In this document: piece by piece, positions 10,700 through 20,924 of the stretch
Position numbering within the stretch: position 1 is the stretch's first letter
Layout of the letters: each line of letters starts with the position of its first letter
Source of the DNA: Paulinella micropora
Lineage: Eukaryota > Cercozoa > Imbricatea > Euglyphida > Paulinellidae
DNA: 64,000 nucleotides
Reading direction: 5' to 3'
Assembly: GCA_019918135.1 (NCBI GenBank)
Contig: WBZZ01000121.1
Span: forward strand, 40,001-104,000
Notes under the pieces: model-generated
Told to the model about the DNA's origin: nothing
Database searches by the model: none
The model's input: only the letters and a program-made list of their open reading frames with translations
Position numbers and translations under genes: made by a program

Positions 10700-11060
10700 A
10701 TGAGTGACTTCAAATACCAAAAGATTATTTTTCTGAGTAATGATTTTGTGGGTAAATCAATCAACAAGAACATTCAAATGTCATTTACACCCACCAAAAT
10801 GAATGTTAAGTTTATTCACTACTATAACGACCAAACAGAGACAAAAACCAGAATTCTTTATATGGACAGAATTGGAATTATCGGCACATTCGCAGATAGT
10901 AATATAGCAAACATTTCAAATCTCAGTTATAATTTGGGTGTCGTTGGATGACAGACGGACAATATACATTTAAAGTCCTTGAAACTGACAGCGGAAATGT
11001 TGATACAGGAAATTTAGCGGGAAGAATTGTTATTGCTTTTGAATTTTTGGCTTAGAATAT
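10700..11060 (+). CDS. Unrecognised small Polinton gene(s)
   Basis: Starts MSDFKYQKIIFLSNDF after a strong TATATTATATAAT leader. The sequence is beta-rich, with aromatic and Asn residues. A following short stretch (about 10,950-11,055, DGQYTFKVLETDSGNVDTGN) looks like it belongs to the same kind of protein. It could be a minor structural protein. Part of the fossil, so the relation of the two pieces is left open. Confidence 0.4.
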
Positions 11061-11065
11061 ATACA

Positions 11066-11735
11066 ATGGAGAAGTTGAATAACGTGAAGGTGAAACCAGT
11101 GAAGCAGGATGGTGAAGGTAATAAACAGGCGAAAGGTTATAAATTATTTAATGAGTCCTATTCCAATATATTTCTACTCGCCCGTAAGAAAAGTGGAAAA
11201 ACAACAGCACTCTTTGAAATACTGAAACGAACTACCGACAGAAAAACCCGTATTGTCATCATCGCTTCAACGATACACAAGGACTACATTTATAAAGCAA
11301 TGGTAAAGCACTTTAAGAACAGGGGAAACCCGATGGCAGTATATACCTTTCTCAAATCAGATGGTGTGAATGTCATTGATTATGAGTTAGACAAACTGAA
11401 CAAACCAAACGAAGAACAAAAAGGTGATATTAAACAGGATGATAAAGAACCGATGGAGAAACCGCAATTTCTTTATTTTGGAAAAGAAAAGAAACAGATA
11501 AAGGAGGCACCAAAAGAACGACCGAGTAAGTATATTTCGCCAGAGGTTGTTTTTGTCTTGGACGATTTAGGAAGTGGATTAAGAGACAAGTCCGTAAGTG
11601 ATTTGTTAAAAAAGAACAGACACTATAAATCAAAGGTGATTATGTCAAGCCAGTATCTGAATGACCTACGACCAGAGGCCATTAAGCAGTTAGATTATTT
11701 GTTAATCTTTCCAGGGCAATCTCAGGACAAAATGC
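11066..11735 (+). pseudogene. A32/FtsK-type genome-packaging ATPase (Polinton fossil part)
   Basis: The start is placed at 11,066 (MEKLNNVKVKPVKQDG) because TATATACA lies directly before it; an upstream in-frame Met is possible. It has a Walker A loop ARKKSGKTTALFEIL, a Walker B strand VVFVLDDLGSG and a following SSQYLNDLRPEA helix, as in A32-like ATPases that drive DNA into the capsid. The C-terminal end is replaced by unrelated sequence at about 11,735, an element boundary. Confidence 0.75.
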
Positions 11736-11739
11736 GTCT

Positions 11740-12740
11740 GCCGTGCGAAGGGCGTCCGCCGTGCGAAGGGCCAGCTAGGTCATGCAGTAGTTCCTTTGCG
11801 TTCGAAACGCTGGTGTTAACGTTGCTGGTGGTAGTTGAGGTGCAGGTGGTGTTGCTGCTGGTGCTGGCGTTGGCGGGAGTTTCTGTCGATGCATCAGCCA
11901 ATGGCGGGACTGAATTCCCCTGTGACACAGAACCAATATCGATACAGTAGGAGTATTGGACGTCCAAGAATTTCAAGAACTCTAGAAACAATTGTTTTTT
12001 GGTGTCCTTGTTAATGCCCAACGATACTCCCACTTCTCACACCCGATCTTCACGTCAAAAAACAACCCTTTAGAAGTCTTAACGTATTGATCAAACAATA
12101 GTTTATTTGTGTCTGTGTGATATTTCCAGTTTTTGCGTTGCGTCATATACTTGCCACTGTTGATGGGCACAGAGGCCCAAAAATACCATTCTTCGTTGGC
12201 CTCACTGTATGCATGGTAATCATTTGACACGGAGTCGAATGGTCTAGGCACATACGCTGTACAGACTTAATTGCTGCGCCTTGTTGATTTTGGTCCCAAT
12301 TGTCCCACTCTTGGTGGCATTCCATAATTTTGTTCCAAGCTAATGACGGCTGAGCTGATGTTTCCAAGCCCACATATATAACCACCAAGAAGACCAGTTC
12401 ACATGGCATGTTTTTCTCTTTTTGCAGTATTTGTTTTACGATATTCCATTCCGAAAAATTAAACCAGTGGGACCATTCCGGAGACTTCAGGGGAGGATTG
12501 AATACCGTGTTGCTGCTGGTGGAGCCAATGGTGCTGCTGCTGCTGCTGGTGAACTCCCGCTTCTGTGAATAAAAAGGAAAGAAAAAAGAGAAAGTCTCAT
12601 GGTATGGTTGCTGGCAAATGATGCTAGCGATGCTGGTAGTGGTGCTGGTAGTCTCAAACGATACATTGTAATTGGCTTGTTCTATGCCAGCATACTTCTT
12701 GAACTTGCATATTTGTCCAACGCACAGAAAAGAACACACT
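11740..12740 (-). pseudogene. Degenerate gene for a secreted-type protein, fused to a methyltransferase fragment
   Basis: A minus-strand frame beginning near 12,411 has a signal-peptide-like start (MPCELVFLVVIYVGLETSAQ). It continues into Trp-, Cys- and Asn-rich sequence (WNKIMECHQEWDNWDQNQQG, YHAYSEANEEWYFWASVPIN) spread over more than one frame down to about 11,950. Upstream of it (12,740-12,640) sits a short copy of the methyltransferase segment CVGQICKFKKYAGIEQANY, also present at about 14,430-14,360. The region is thus a mosaic of duplicated pieces. Function not recognised. Confidence 0.35.
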
Positions 12741-13029
12741 TAGTTTCTTTCAGGTATGCTGGCATGTGTTGGTGGTGTTGGTGCTGGGTCTAGCTGTGGT
12801 GCTGTTTGTTTTGCTTCTCATTGGCGTGATACGATCACAATGAGGTGCTTGTTGTGTTTGTGCTGGTGCGGTGTATTGAAAACCAAGGCAGCTTCCATTT
12901 CTCTCTTCGCTTTAGCACGATCTTCCGCATCTCTCTTTGCTTCATATTGTTCATACAACCACATCTGGTGGGCAAAGTCATTGACCAAGACATTTACCTA
13001 TGTATACATCAAGAGACGATTGCTATAAT

Positions 13030-13985
13030 AATATCTATCATTATCTCTCAGCTTCCTCATTTACCATACTTTATCGAATCATTATCCGGATCCTCTTCCT
13101 CTTCACACTCTTCTTCCTCGACATCTCCTTCCTCTTGATTTCTCTTCCTCTCCCTGCAAATCCCCATCCTCCCTTTTCTCCTCTTCCTTGTTGGTGGTGG
13201 TGTTACTGGTGGTGGTGTTGGTTGTGGTGTTGGTTGTGGTGATCGTGGTAGTGTTGTTGGTTGTGGTATAAGGTGGTGATGGTGTTGGCGGTGTTGTTGG
13301 TGGTGTTGTTGGTGGTGGTGTTGGTGGTGGTGTTGGCATTGGTGGTGTTGGTGTTGGTGGTGGTGGTGGTGTAGTACGTTGGGCGACGAGGGGCGTGGCT
13401 GGGGCACGCTTAAACCAGAGCCGGCGCCAGACAAAGAGCTGGACGATGAGCTGCTCTGTGCGCTTGACGGTCGGGTGTGCTGTGACATAACATAATTGCA
13501 TAGATCAAGAAAAGAAAAGAACACACTTAGTTTCTTTCAGGTGGTGTTGGCGAAGGTGTAGTACGTCGGTAGTTGTGTTGGTAGTGGTGGAATTGGTGGC
13601 TTTGGTGTTGGTGTTGGTGTTGGTGTTGGTGGTGGTGGTGGTGTTGGTGGAGGTGTAGTACGTTGGCCGACGACGAGGGGGGTGGCTGGGGCACACTTAA
13701 GCCAGAGCTGGCGCCAGACGAAGAGCTGGACGATGAACTGCTCTGTGCACAGAAAAGGTCGAAGGTGCTGTGACATAACATAATTGCATAGATCAAGAGA
13801 AAGAAAAAAAGACAGAATCTCATGGTATGGTTGTTGGCCATGCTGATGATGCTGGTAGTGGTGCTGGCGTTGGTGGTGCTGATTGAGATAGAGATTGAGA
13901 GTAAGAGGGCAATGATATTGGTAGGCGATTGCCTGGAGCTGTCGAATGGCAAGTGCGCCTGAGAGAGTTTCAACAAAAGTCAAAG
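13030..13985 (-). repeat. Low-complexity GGTGTTGGTGGTGG block with two duplicated ~150-bp segments
   Basis: Trinucleotide-type repeats (His/Gln/Thr/Pro codons, depending on frame) are punctuated by two copies of a conserved segment at about 13,365-13,530 and 13,645-13,800. The copies share GTAGTACGTTGG, GCCAGAGC.GGCGCCAGAC and GTGACATAACATAATTGCAT. A third partial relative lies at 12,540-12,790. The conserved parts could be exons of a decayed gene. The repeat frames themselves are not convincing proteins. Confidence 0.55.
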
Positions 13986-15705
13986 GGGTTTTGCAGGGTG
14001 TTGAAACAAAAAGGACAGCTATGAAACTCTCCGCGCTGACTGACATCTTGATAGGAATGAAACCCCTCAGGTAAAAACCACCTTCCGTCAGAGACAGCAT
14101 ATGTGTACGATGTCCTCGGTCTTCTCTGATGCGATCAATGACAATCAACCAAGAAATTCGGAACTTGAGTTGGAAAAGTCTCTGCATTAGAGCGTGTTTG
14201 ATTTCTTCTGGAAACGCCGCCCAGAATAGATATACGACAAGCGACTCATTCCATGAGGGTGGTACCCAATCTACAGTGTTCTCCGCCCGACTATCCCATT
14301 ATATTTTCGGCCGAGAGAGGTCGCATATCTGGAGTTCCGTGACTGTCTTCCAATTACTCTCAAACGATACACTGTAATTGGCTTCTTCTATGCCAGCATA
14401 ATTTTTGAACTTGCATATTTGTCCAACGCACAGAACATGCCCAGGCCCGCAACCAACATCAAGTAAGACACTCTTCTTACGCTCTTCAGCTGGTATGGAA
14501 AACAAACATCTTAAAATCGCAAGGGGCCTCAAAGTGTCAGGAAAGCCTTTTGTGTTGTGTCCGAGATCACGCATCCTTCGATGAATCGTTCTAGCAGTGA
14601 GGCCCAGGGAGTCCATCTCAGACGAGGAGTGCATGAAAGTAACATTGGTTCTCTGGTATTTTTCGCATGGTGATAGCTTCACAGAAAAACCATTGATTTG
14701 ATAACAATTCTGGCACTCCCATGGAGGCATTCTGTTCCAGCAGGTGAGTACGGTGGTTGAAAATATGTTTACAGGTAATACTATGAGGTGTGGTGCAGCT
14801 GGTGCTACTTTAAGTGCGACTGTTTGTGGTGGTTGCAGTGGTGCAGCTGCTATTGACAAGGAAGGTCCTCTTGGTGATTTTTCCTGTTTTGGTGATGTTT
14901 GTGATGTTACCAGCTGATGTTGCACAAATCTTGCACAGGCGGTTTTGTCCATGGCCTTCTTTTCCCTGGGAAAGAGAACAATTCTCGAAAGGATGCACAA
15001 ACTTTTTGCACTGGACGCAACGATGGCTAGAATTCGAAGCGATCGAAAACTGGCAGGAAGGACATTTCGTATCGCTGGTGGCTGATGCTGAAATTGGTTG
15101 TGGCAAAGCTTCTGGTGGTCCTGGTGGTGCGTCTGTTTGGCCATCTGCTTCTGCTTCTGGTGTTTTTCCAGCTGCTGCATCTGTTTGTTTTGCAAGTGGT
15201 GAAGCTGGTGCCTTGCATCTCGTTGGTGACGGCTTAGGGTCTTCGGCAGCTGTAGACGCTGATGCTGTAACTGTTGATGCTGGCAAATCTTCTGGTGGTC
15301 GTGGAGCTGGTGGTGCTGGCAAAGCTTCTGGTGGTCCTGGTGGTGCGTTTGTTTGACCATCTGCTTCTGCTTCTGTTGTTTTTTCAGCTGCTGCATCTGT
15401 TTGTTTTGCAAGTGGTAAAGCTGATGCCTTGCCTCTCGTTGGTGAAGGCTTAGGGTCTTCGGCAGCTGTAGACGCTGATGCCGCTGATGCTGGCGAATCT
15501 TCTGGTGGTAGTGGAGCTGGTGGTGCTGGCAAAGCTTCTGGTGGTCCTGGTGGTGCGTCTGTTTGACCATCTGCTTCTGCTTCTGTTGTTTTTTCAGCTG
15601 CTGCAACTGGTTGTTTTGCAAGTGGTGAAGCTGGTGCCTTGCCTCTCGTTGGTGAAGGCTGAGGGTCTTCGGCAGTTGTAGACGCTGATGTAGTAATAGC
15701 AGTAA

Positions 15706-15744
<39 letters not shown>

Positions 15745-15745
15745 C

Positions 15746-15786
<41 letters not shown>

Positions 15787-15871
15787 AAGTAGGAGGAGGA
15801 GGAGGAGGAGGAAGGCACAGAAGTCTGTTTTCTTGTTCTTGGCCCGTGTAAAACGTTGTCCAAACAAACAT
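13985..15871 (-). pseudogene. Zinc-finger / SAM-dependent methyltransferase-like gene with Pro-Ala repeats, degenerate
   Basis: From the right: a poly-Thr tract coded by a GTA/TAC microsatellite, then three ~210-bp repeats (EDPKPSPTRGKA...ADGQT.APPGPPEALPAP). A Cys/His module follows (CPSCQF, HRCVQCKKFVH, CKIC), then in another frame a second Cys pair (WECQNCYQ) and a class-I methyltransferase core with motif I LLDVGCGPGH and an acidic second strand AGIEEAN. The layout loosely recalls DOT1-like histone methyltransferases. An in-frame TAA falls after LSRPKI, and the zinc-finger and methyltransferase parts lie in different frames. It is therefore a pseudogene or has unrecognised introns. Confidence 0.5.
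15690..15785. repeat. (GTA)n trinucleotide repeat
   Basis: About 30 GTA units with two GCA interruptions, followed by GGA/AGG units. On the minus strand this reads as poly-Thr at the N-terminal side of the methyltransferase-like gene. Confidence 0.9.
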
Positions 15872-16164
15872 TAGCTTGATTGTGAGAGCGCCAGTTGGCG
15901 CTGTTGTTTACAATTTGTAGTCAGCGAGAAAGGATGAGACTACCTTTCTGCCTGCAGAATCCTCCTTCGTAGGAACTTCCACGGGCAGACAAGGTCGCAG
16001 ATACTCCACAACGTATCATTTTTCCCACTCCTGATCACCTGGCATTGGCAAGAAAAACATACGCCCCATGTCCCTGCCAGTGAGAGCAAGTCTGAATAAA
16101 CAACAGAAAAAAATTAATGTATGTATGCATGTATATGACTAATACAGATGATCAGAACTGCAAA

Positions 16165-16302
16165 TATTTCCATTGGCTAGAAATATTTCCAGCCAATAGA
16201 AATATTTCCAGTGGGTGGAAATATTTCCAGCCACTGGAAATATTTCCAGTGGCCGGAAATATTTCCAGCCACTGGAAAATATTTCCAGTGGCTGGAACTT
16301 CC
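16165..16302. repeat. Palindromic GGAAATATTTCC array 1
   Basis: About seven units of a ~20-bp repeat in which the perfect palindrome GGAAATATTTCC alternates with AGCCACT / AGTGGCT spacers. The spacers make a second palindrome, CCAGCCACTGG / CCAGTGGCTGG. The array is followed directly by (GA)n. Confidence 0.9.
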
Positions 16303-16321
16303 ACATAGACAAGCGAGCGAG

Positions 16322-16323
16322 TG

Positions 16324-16396
<73 letters not shown>
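16322..16396. repeat. (GA)n microsatellite
   Basis: About 37 GA units, directly after palindromic array 1 and just past the 3' end of the two-exon gene. Confidence 0.95.
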
Positions 16397-16397
<1 letters not shown>

Positions 16398-16515
16398 CTC
16401 CTCGTCTTCACTATCTGAGTCCCAGTAACTCTGCAGGTCTTCGTCCGTCCGCGTCTCCAATGGAGGCAACATCTCCCAGGCAACGCTCTCTCGCCAATAC
16501 CAAACCTTGTTGCTG

Positions 16516-16853
16516 TCAGTGGGCTCCTCCTCGGCGTAGGACGAAATATCTACTGCCATCATTGCGCGCTTCAGGCGGCTCGCGCCATGGAAAACCTTGT
16601 TCAACTTGCCAGCGTTGATAGTGCTGATGAAGAGTTTGCGCAGCCTTGTAGTCATCGCCACCCGTCCACATCTCTCGTAGTCGCTTGATAAGACGTGGAC
16701 ACTCTTCCTCCCCCATGCCGGCGAAACTGCACACAAGTCAGGGTATGTGTTGTAATATAATGCATACATGCACATGCATATAATTGTAAGACGCAATAAT
16801 ATACACACATCACATAATACATATACAGTAATTTTCATACATACAGAGAGAGA

Positions 16854-16898
<45 letters not shown>

Positions 16899-17060
16899 GA
16901 GAGTGGGACTAACGTAGTGCTGTCGGAGAAGGCTCCTGCGCCGCGAATCTCGTACACCTCCGCGAGCATACAGTTCAACGGAAGCGTTTGCTCTTCCTTG
17001 TTTTCCAATTTGAAGGTAAACTCGTCCGTAGGCGCAGAATATACGAAACCTCACCTCCAT
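16516..17060 (-). CDS. Hypothetical two-exon gene; intron carries a (GA)n tract
   Basis: The last exon (about 16,733-16,516) reads FAGMGEEECPRLIKRLREMW and continues TGGDDYKAAQTLHQHYQRWQ to a stop. Upstream, 17,050-16,919 reads VYSAPTDEFTFKLENKEEQT and continues LPLNCMLAEVYEIRGAGAFS. The two join in phase across a GT-AG intron (TAC|GTTAGT to TGTGTGCAG|TTTCG) that contains the GA/CT tract at 16,843-16,893. The protein is acidic to neutral with no recognised domain. Upstream exons probably lie to about 17,250, but the frame there is uncertain and may be damaged. The (GA)n after 16,396 is outside the frame. Confidence 0.45.
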
Positions 17061-17354
17061 CATTGTATGCCTTCAATGAAGACCACACTTCCGCTGGCTG
17101 ATGCCCCCTTTAGCTTCCAGCGCCCGGTTCAGGTCCTCCTGGTGTCCGTTGCCGTTGCCACCTCTGCTTTGTCACTCGGACCTTGGTCCTGTAGGACTTC
17201 CTCATGCACAGAACACAAAGAATTTGAAAGCGATGCAGCACGTCATCTGCCAGCAGAAGTGTGGTCTGCTATATGGTCACACTGCACCGCCTACTGTTCC
17301 CTTCAGTCTGCTCTTTCTCTCTCTTCAGCCTGCACTGCCTACTGTCCCCTTCGG

Positions 17355-17360
<6 letters not shown>

Positions 17361-17399
<39 letters not shown>
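17361..17399. repeat. (CT)n microsatellite
   Basis: About 19 CT units abutting palindromic array 2, the mirror of the GA-next-to-array layout at 16.3 kb. Confidence 0.9.
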
Positions 17400-17400
<1 letters not shown>

Positions 17401-17567
17401 GAAATATTTCCAGTGAGTGGAAATATTTCCAGTGGCCACTGGAAATATTTCCAGTGGCTGGAAATATTTCCAGCCACTAGAAATATTTCCAGCCACTGGA
17501 AATGTTTCCAGCCACTGGAAATATTTCCAGCCACTGGAAATATTTCCTGTGGCTGGAAATATTTGCA
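17400..17567. repeat. Palindromic GGAAATATTTCC array 2
   Basis: Eight or nine ~20-bp units of the same palindrome family as array 1, with near-perfect conservation of the 12-bp core. It begins at the end of the CT tract. Confidence 0.9.
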
Positions 17568-17579
17568 GCTTAATCCTAA

Positions 17580-17725
17580 GGGAGGGAAGAGAGAGAAGAG
17601 AGAGAAGAGAGAGAGCGCGAGTGAAGGAGAAGGAGAAGGAGGAGAAGAAGGAGGGGGTTGAGGAGAAGAAAGAGGAGAAGGAGAAGAAGAAGGAGAAGGA
17701 GAAAGAGAGAGACAGAGAGAGAGAG

Positions 17726-17768
<43 letters not shown>

Positions 17769-17813
17769 GAAGCAACCAAGCAACCAAGCAACCAAGCAAC
17801 CGACCGACCGACC

Positions 17814-17878
<65 letters not shown>

Positions 17879-17975
17879 CAACCAAGCAACCAAGCAACCA
17901 AGCAATCAAGCAACCAAGCAACCAAGCAACCAACCAACCAACCGACCAACCGACCGACCGACCGACCGACCAGAG

Positions 17976-18042
<67 letters not shown>

Positions 18043-18251
18043 CAACCAAGCAACCAAGCAACCAAGCAACCAAACAACCAAACAACCAAGCAACCAAGCA
18101 ACCAAGCAACCAAGCAACCAAGCAACCAAGCAACCAAGCAACCAAGCAACCAAGCAACCAAGCAACCAAGCAACCAAGCAACCAAGCAACCAAGCAACCA
18201 AGCAACCAAGCAACCAAGCAACCAACCGACCGACAGACCGACCGACCGACC

Positions 18252-18302
<51 letters not shown>
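17580..18302. repeat. Compound higher-order repeat: (GA)n - (AAGCAACC)n - (CCGA)n
   Basis: After a purine-rich lead-in, three successive blocks of the same layout occur: GA tract, then AAGCAACC octamers, then CCGA tetramers, then CAGAGA into the next GA tract. The blocks run at about 17,720-17,820, 17,820-17,978 and 17,978-18,260 and grow in length. The frames (LLGCLVAW on minus, QATKQPSN on plus) only read out the octamer. Confidence 0.9.
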
Positions 18303-18308
<6 letters not shown>

Positions 18309-18768
18309 CGTGTTAACAACGTCTTAAACGTTCTTTCTCCGCGCTCGCTCGATTCCGCAGCCCTAAAAAAAAACCCCCGAGTAAAACGCCTGAAAAAAAA
18401 CTTACAACAACAGCAGCAACAAGCCAACAAGTTGCACATAAGTGATGCAGGAGCAAATTGTTGAATGCATTCCAGTAGCAAAAGGATGTAAAGAGAAACC
18501 CACCTTCCATACTGCAAAATGGAGCTGTTGAGAATTTTGGGGTCGCAAATTTTGGGGTCGCTTGAAACTGAACCAAAAGCACGTGGTCAAAAAAGCCGGA
18601 ACTTTGCACTTCCTGGTTTTTTCGAACAGTGCCATTTTTCTTCCCGATGCCACCGCCCACCTGAATTTTTTTTTTGCAGAATGATAGCGCCTGGGTTGCA
18701 GGGGAATTGCGCAAAGTTTCGCAGCCAGAATCCTGCCACCAGAAAAATGAGGTCCTTTTCAACGTGGT
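18303..18768. other. Unique spacer between repeat blocks, no confident gene
   Basis: A 149-codon minus-strand frame (18,762-18,313) and overlapping frames show no recognised domain. The hydrophobic run near its end (WLVAAVVVSFFSGVLLGG) lies over a CAACAG-rich tract and is probably incidental. Confidence 0.35.
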
Positions 18769-18769
18769 T

Positions 18770-19880
18770 GGAAATATTTCCAGTGGCTGGAAATTATTTT
18801 TTCTATTGGAAATATTTCCAAAATCTAGAAATATTTCCAGCGACCAGAAATAATTTTAGAAGCTGGAAATATTGCCAGCCACTGGAAATATTTCCAGAAA
18901 CTGAAAATATTTTCTATAATTCCATCTACTAGAATATTTCCAGCAACTGCAAATATTTCCACTGGCTAGAAATATTCCCAGTCGCTGGAAATATTTCCAG
19001 TGACTGGAATATTTCCAGACACGGGAAATATTTCCATTGTCTTGAATTATTTCCAGTAGCTAGAAATATTTCCAGAAGTTGGAAAATTTTCCATTGACTG
19101 GAAATATTTGGTACCTTGGAAATATTTCCCAAATGTAGCCATATTTCCAGCCACTGGAAATAATTGTAGAAGCTGGAAATGTTTCCAGTGACTGGAAATA
19201 TTTTGTGCCTTGGAAATATTTCGAAAATGTAGACATATTTCCAGCCACTGGAAATAATTTTAGAAGCTGGAAATATTTCCAGCCACTGGAAATATTTCGA
19301 GTGACTGGAAATATTTTCTATACTTCCAGCTACTGGAATACTTCCAGTAGCTGGAAATATGTCCAGTGGCTGGAAATATTTTCAGTGACTGGAAATATTT
19401 TGTACCTTGGAAATATTTCGAAAATGTAAACATATTTCCAACCACTGGAAATAATTTTAGAAGCTGAAAATATTTCCAGCCGCTGGAAATGTTTCCAGAA
19501 ACTGAAAATATTTTCTATACTTCCAGCTACTGGAATATTTCCAGCCACTGGAAATATTTCCAGTGACTGTAAATATTTCCAGTAGATGGAAATATTTCCA
19601 GCAAAAAAACATTTCCCGCTATGAAAAAAAAATTATTTCCAGCCACTGGAAATATTCTCAATACTAGAAAATATTTCCAGTATCTGGAAATATTATTTCC
19701 AGTGCCCAGAAGTTATTTCCAGTGGCTGGAAATATTATTTCCAGGGTACAAAATAATTTCCAGTGTTCAAAAAAATTTCTAGCCACTGGAAACCATTTTG
19801 ACAGACTGGAAATTATTTTGTACCCTGGAAATAGTATTTCCAACCACTGGAAATAATTTCCATTGCCTGGAAATTATTTT
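18770..19880. repeat. Palindromic GGAAATATTTCC array 3 (~1.1 kb)
   Basis: More than fifty diverged units of the GGAAATATTTCCAG..CTGG family. Divergence is higher than in arrays 1 and 2: many AAATAATTTT, TATTTTCTATA and GTACCTTGG variants. A longer-range period near 230 bp is suggested by the recurring phrases GAAGCTGGAAAT, TTTTCTATA.TTCCA.CTAC and TACCTTGGAAATATTT. The arrays therefore differ in age. Confidence 0.9.
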
Positions 19881-19885
19881 GGTAT

Positions 19886-20457
19886 TTGTCCCCATCATTC
19901 AGTGGTTTGCTAGGAAGCTGGAACATGTGGACCTGCGATGCGCCATCAACCAGAAGGTGGACGCCGGGCTCGTTGTCAACGAGAAGGTGGGGCTCAAACG
20001 ACAATCTGGCCGACATAAACACTAAGCTATGCGGGGTGAGCCTTACGACCGTCGGGTTCGGCACGTGGCCCACTGCCGGATTAAAGACTCGGGGAACCGC
20101 TCCCTCTTAGAGGGACAACCCCCGACAGCAGGACTTTCTCCAACGTGGACATTGAGTCTGACTCTTGTCAGGTTCCCGGTGGTCCGGGGATAGATATTAA
20201 CAATTAGGTGACTAGATTACCGAACTCCACAAGCTGTGGAGACGTAGGCTAGCACCTCTGCTTTCGCTTAGTCTTATTTTGTGCACTGTTGTGCCTGTAG
20301 CGCTTTAGTTGATATAGTGCAGCTATATAGCCGAACTCCACTGGAGACGTAGGGTAGCTCACTTTGCGCTTTGCTCATTTTTCTAATCTAGTTGTTAGTA
20401 GCACGGTATGGTTGGACACTGACTCGTAAGGGAGTCTCAGGCTAATTAAGGGGGAGC
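19886..20457 (+). mobile_element. Ty1/copia LTR retrotransposon 3' remnant (fossil)
   Basis: The sequence at 19,905-20,080 carries the typical copia RNase H end (LEHVDLRCAINQKVDAGLV and, nearby, NLADINTK). It is followed about 370 bp later by a polypurine tract (AAGGGGGAGCA, about 20,448-20,458), where the 3' LTR should begin. The rest of the element is absent and the coding piece is broken. It is an old remnant that abuts palindromic array 3. Confidence 0.6.
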
Positions 20458-20860
20458 ATTGGACAATTAAGTAGACCCTTCCTCCTCAGCTATGTCCATA
20501 TTGCTATTTTATACGTTAGCCTTATTCGTTACGGTTAGTAGTATTATTAGTTATTAATACAGTCATTTAGAGTACCTTTTCTGGTACTGGTGGCACTAGC
20601 TTTTTACCATTATCATTATTGCCCATATCAGGCCGTTTCGTGGGTCATTTCTGGAGGTACATCTTTTGTGTGACGTCGTCAGTTAGACTGGCGGGAATTG
20701 TTCAGTATTGTTAAATTCTTTTACGTGGGAAGCAGTTGGCCGGTAGGAGGGGACGCCCCGAGTTCCGGTCGCCGTTTGCAGAAGTCGCGAGGGTTTTCTC
20801 ACAACGCTGTTAGCCTTTTATGAGTTCAAACTGAACTGGCGATTATTAATATTATTAATA
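20458..20860 (+). mobile_element. Probable 3' LTR of the copia remnant
   Basis: Begins TTGGACAATTAAG right after the polypurine tract. It is AT-rich, with no coding frame. The right limit is uncertain, somewhere between about 20,700 and 20,900, and no second copy in the window allows it to be fixed. Confidence 0.35.
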
Positions 20861-20924
20861 ATAGATGAATCCTGACATTAATCAAGTAAGTTCAGGATGG
20901 ACGGACTCTGCGGCTGTTACAGTT

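Larger units (their letters stand above)
3396..11735. mobile_element. Polinton / Polinton-like virus fossil, first block (broken)
   Basis: An AT-rich, gene-dense block carries a retrovirus-type integrase, a phage-like tail fibre with S74-type chaperone tail, a small two-helix membrane protein and an A32/FtsK-type packaging ATPase. This gene set is that of Polintons (Mavericks) and Polinton-like viruses. Genes are compact, with short TATATA-rich leaders. The block ends inside the ATPase region, where unrelated GC-richer DNA begins. No capsid gene was found in the window. Several genes are interrupted (about five or more breaks in all), so it is a dead copy of moderate age. The DNA polymerase block at 23.4-28.0 kb may be its other half. 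Confidence 0.75.

Noticed and set aside
17269-18464. Frames reading LLGCLVAWLLGC or QATKQPSNQ
   Set aside because: Direct translation of the AAGCAACC octamer and GA tracts; not coding.
19990-20440. Ribosomal or other structured RNA
   Set aside because: Some G/C-rich hairpin-like phrases looked RNA-like, but the copia RNase H end and polypurine tract explain the location, and no rRNA core sequence is present.
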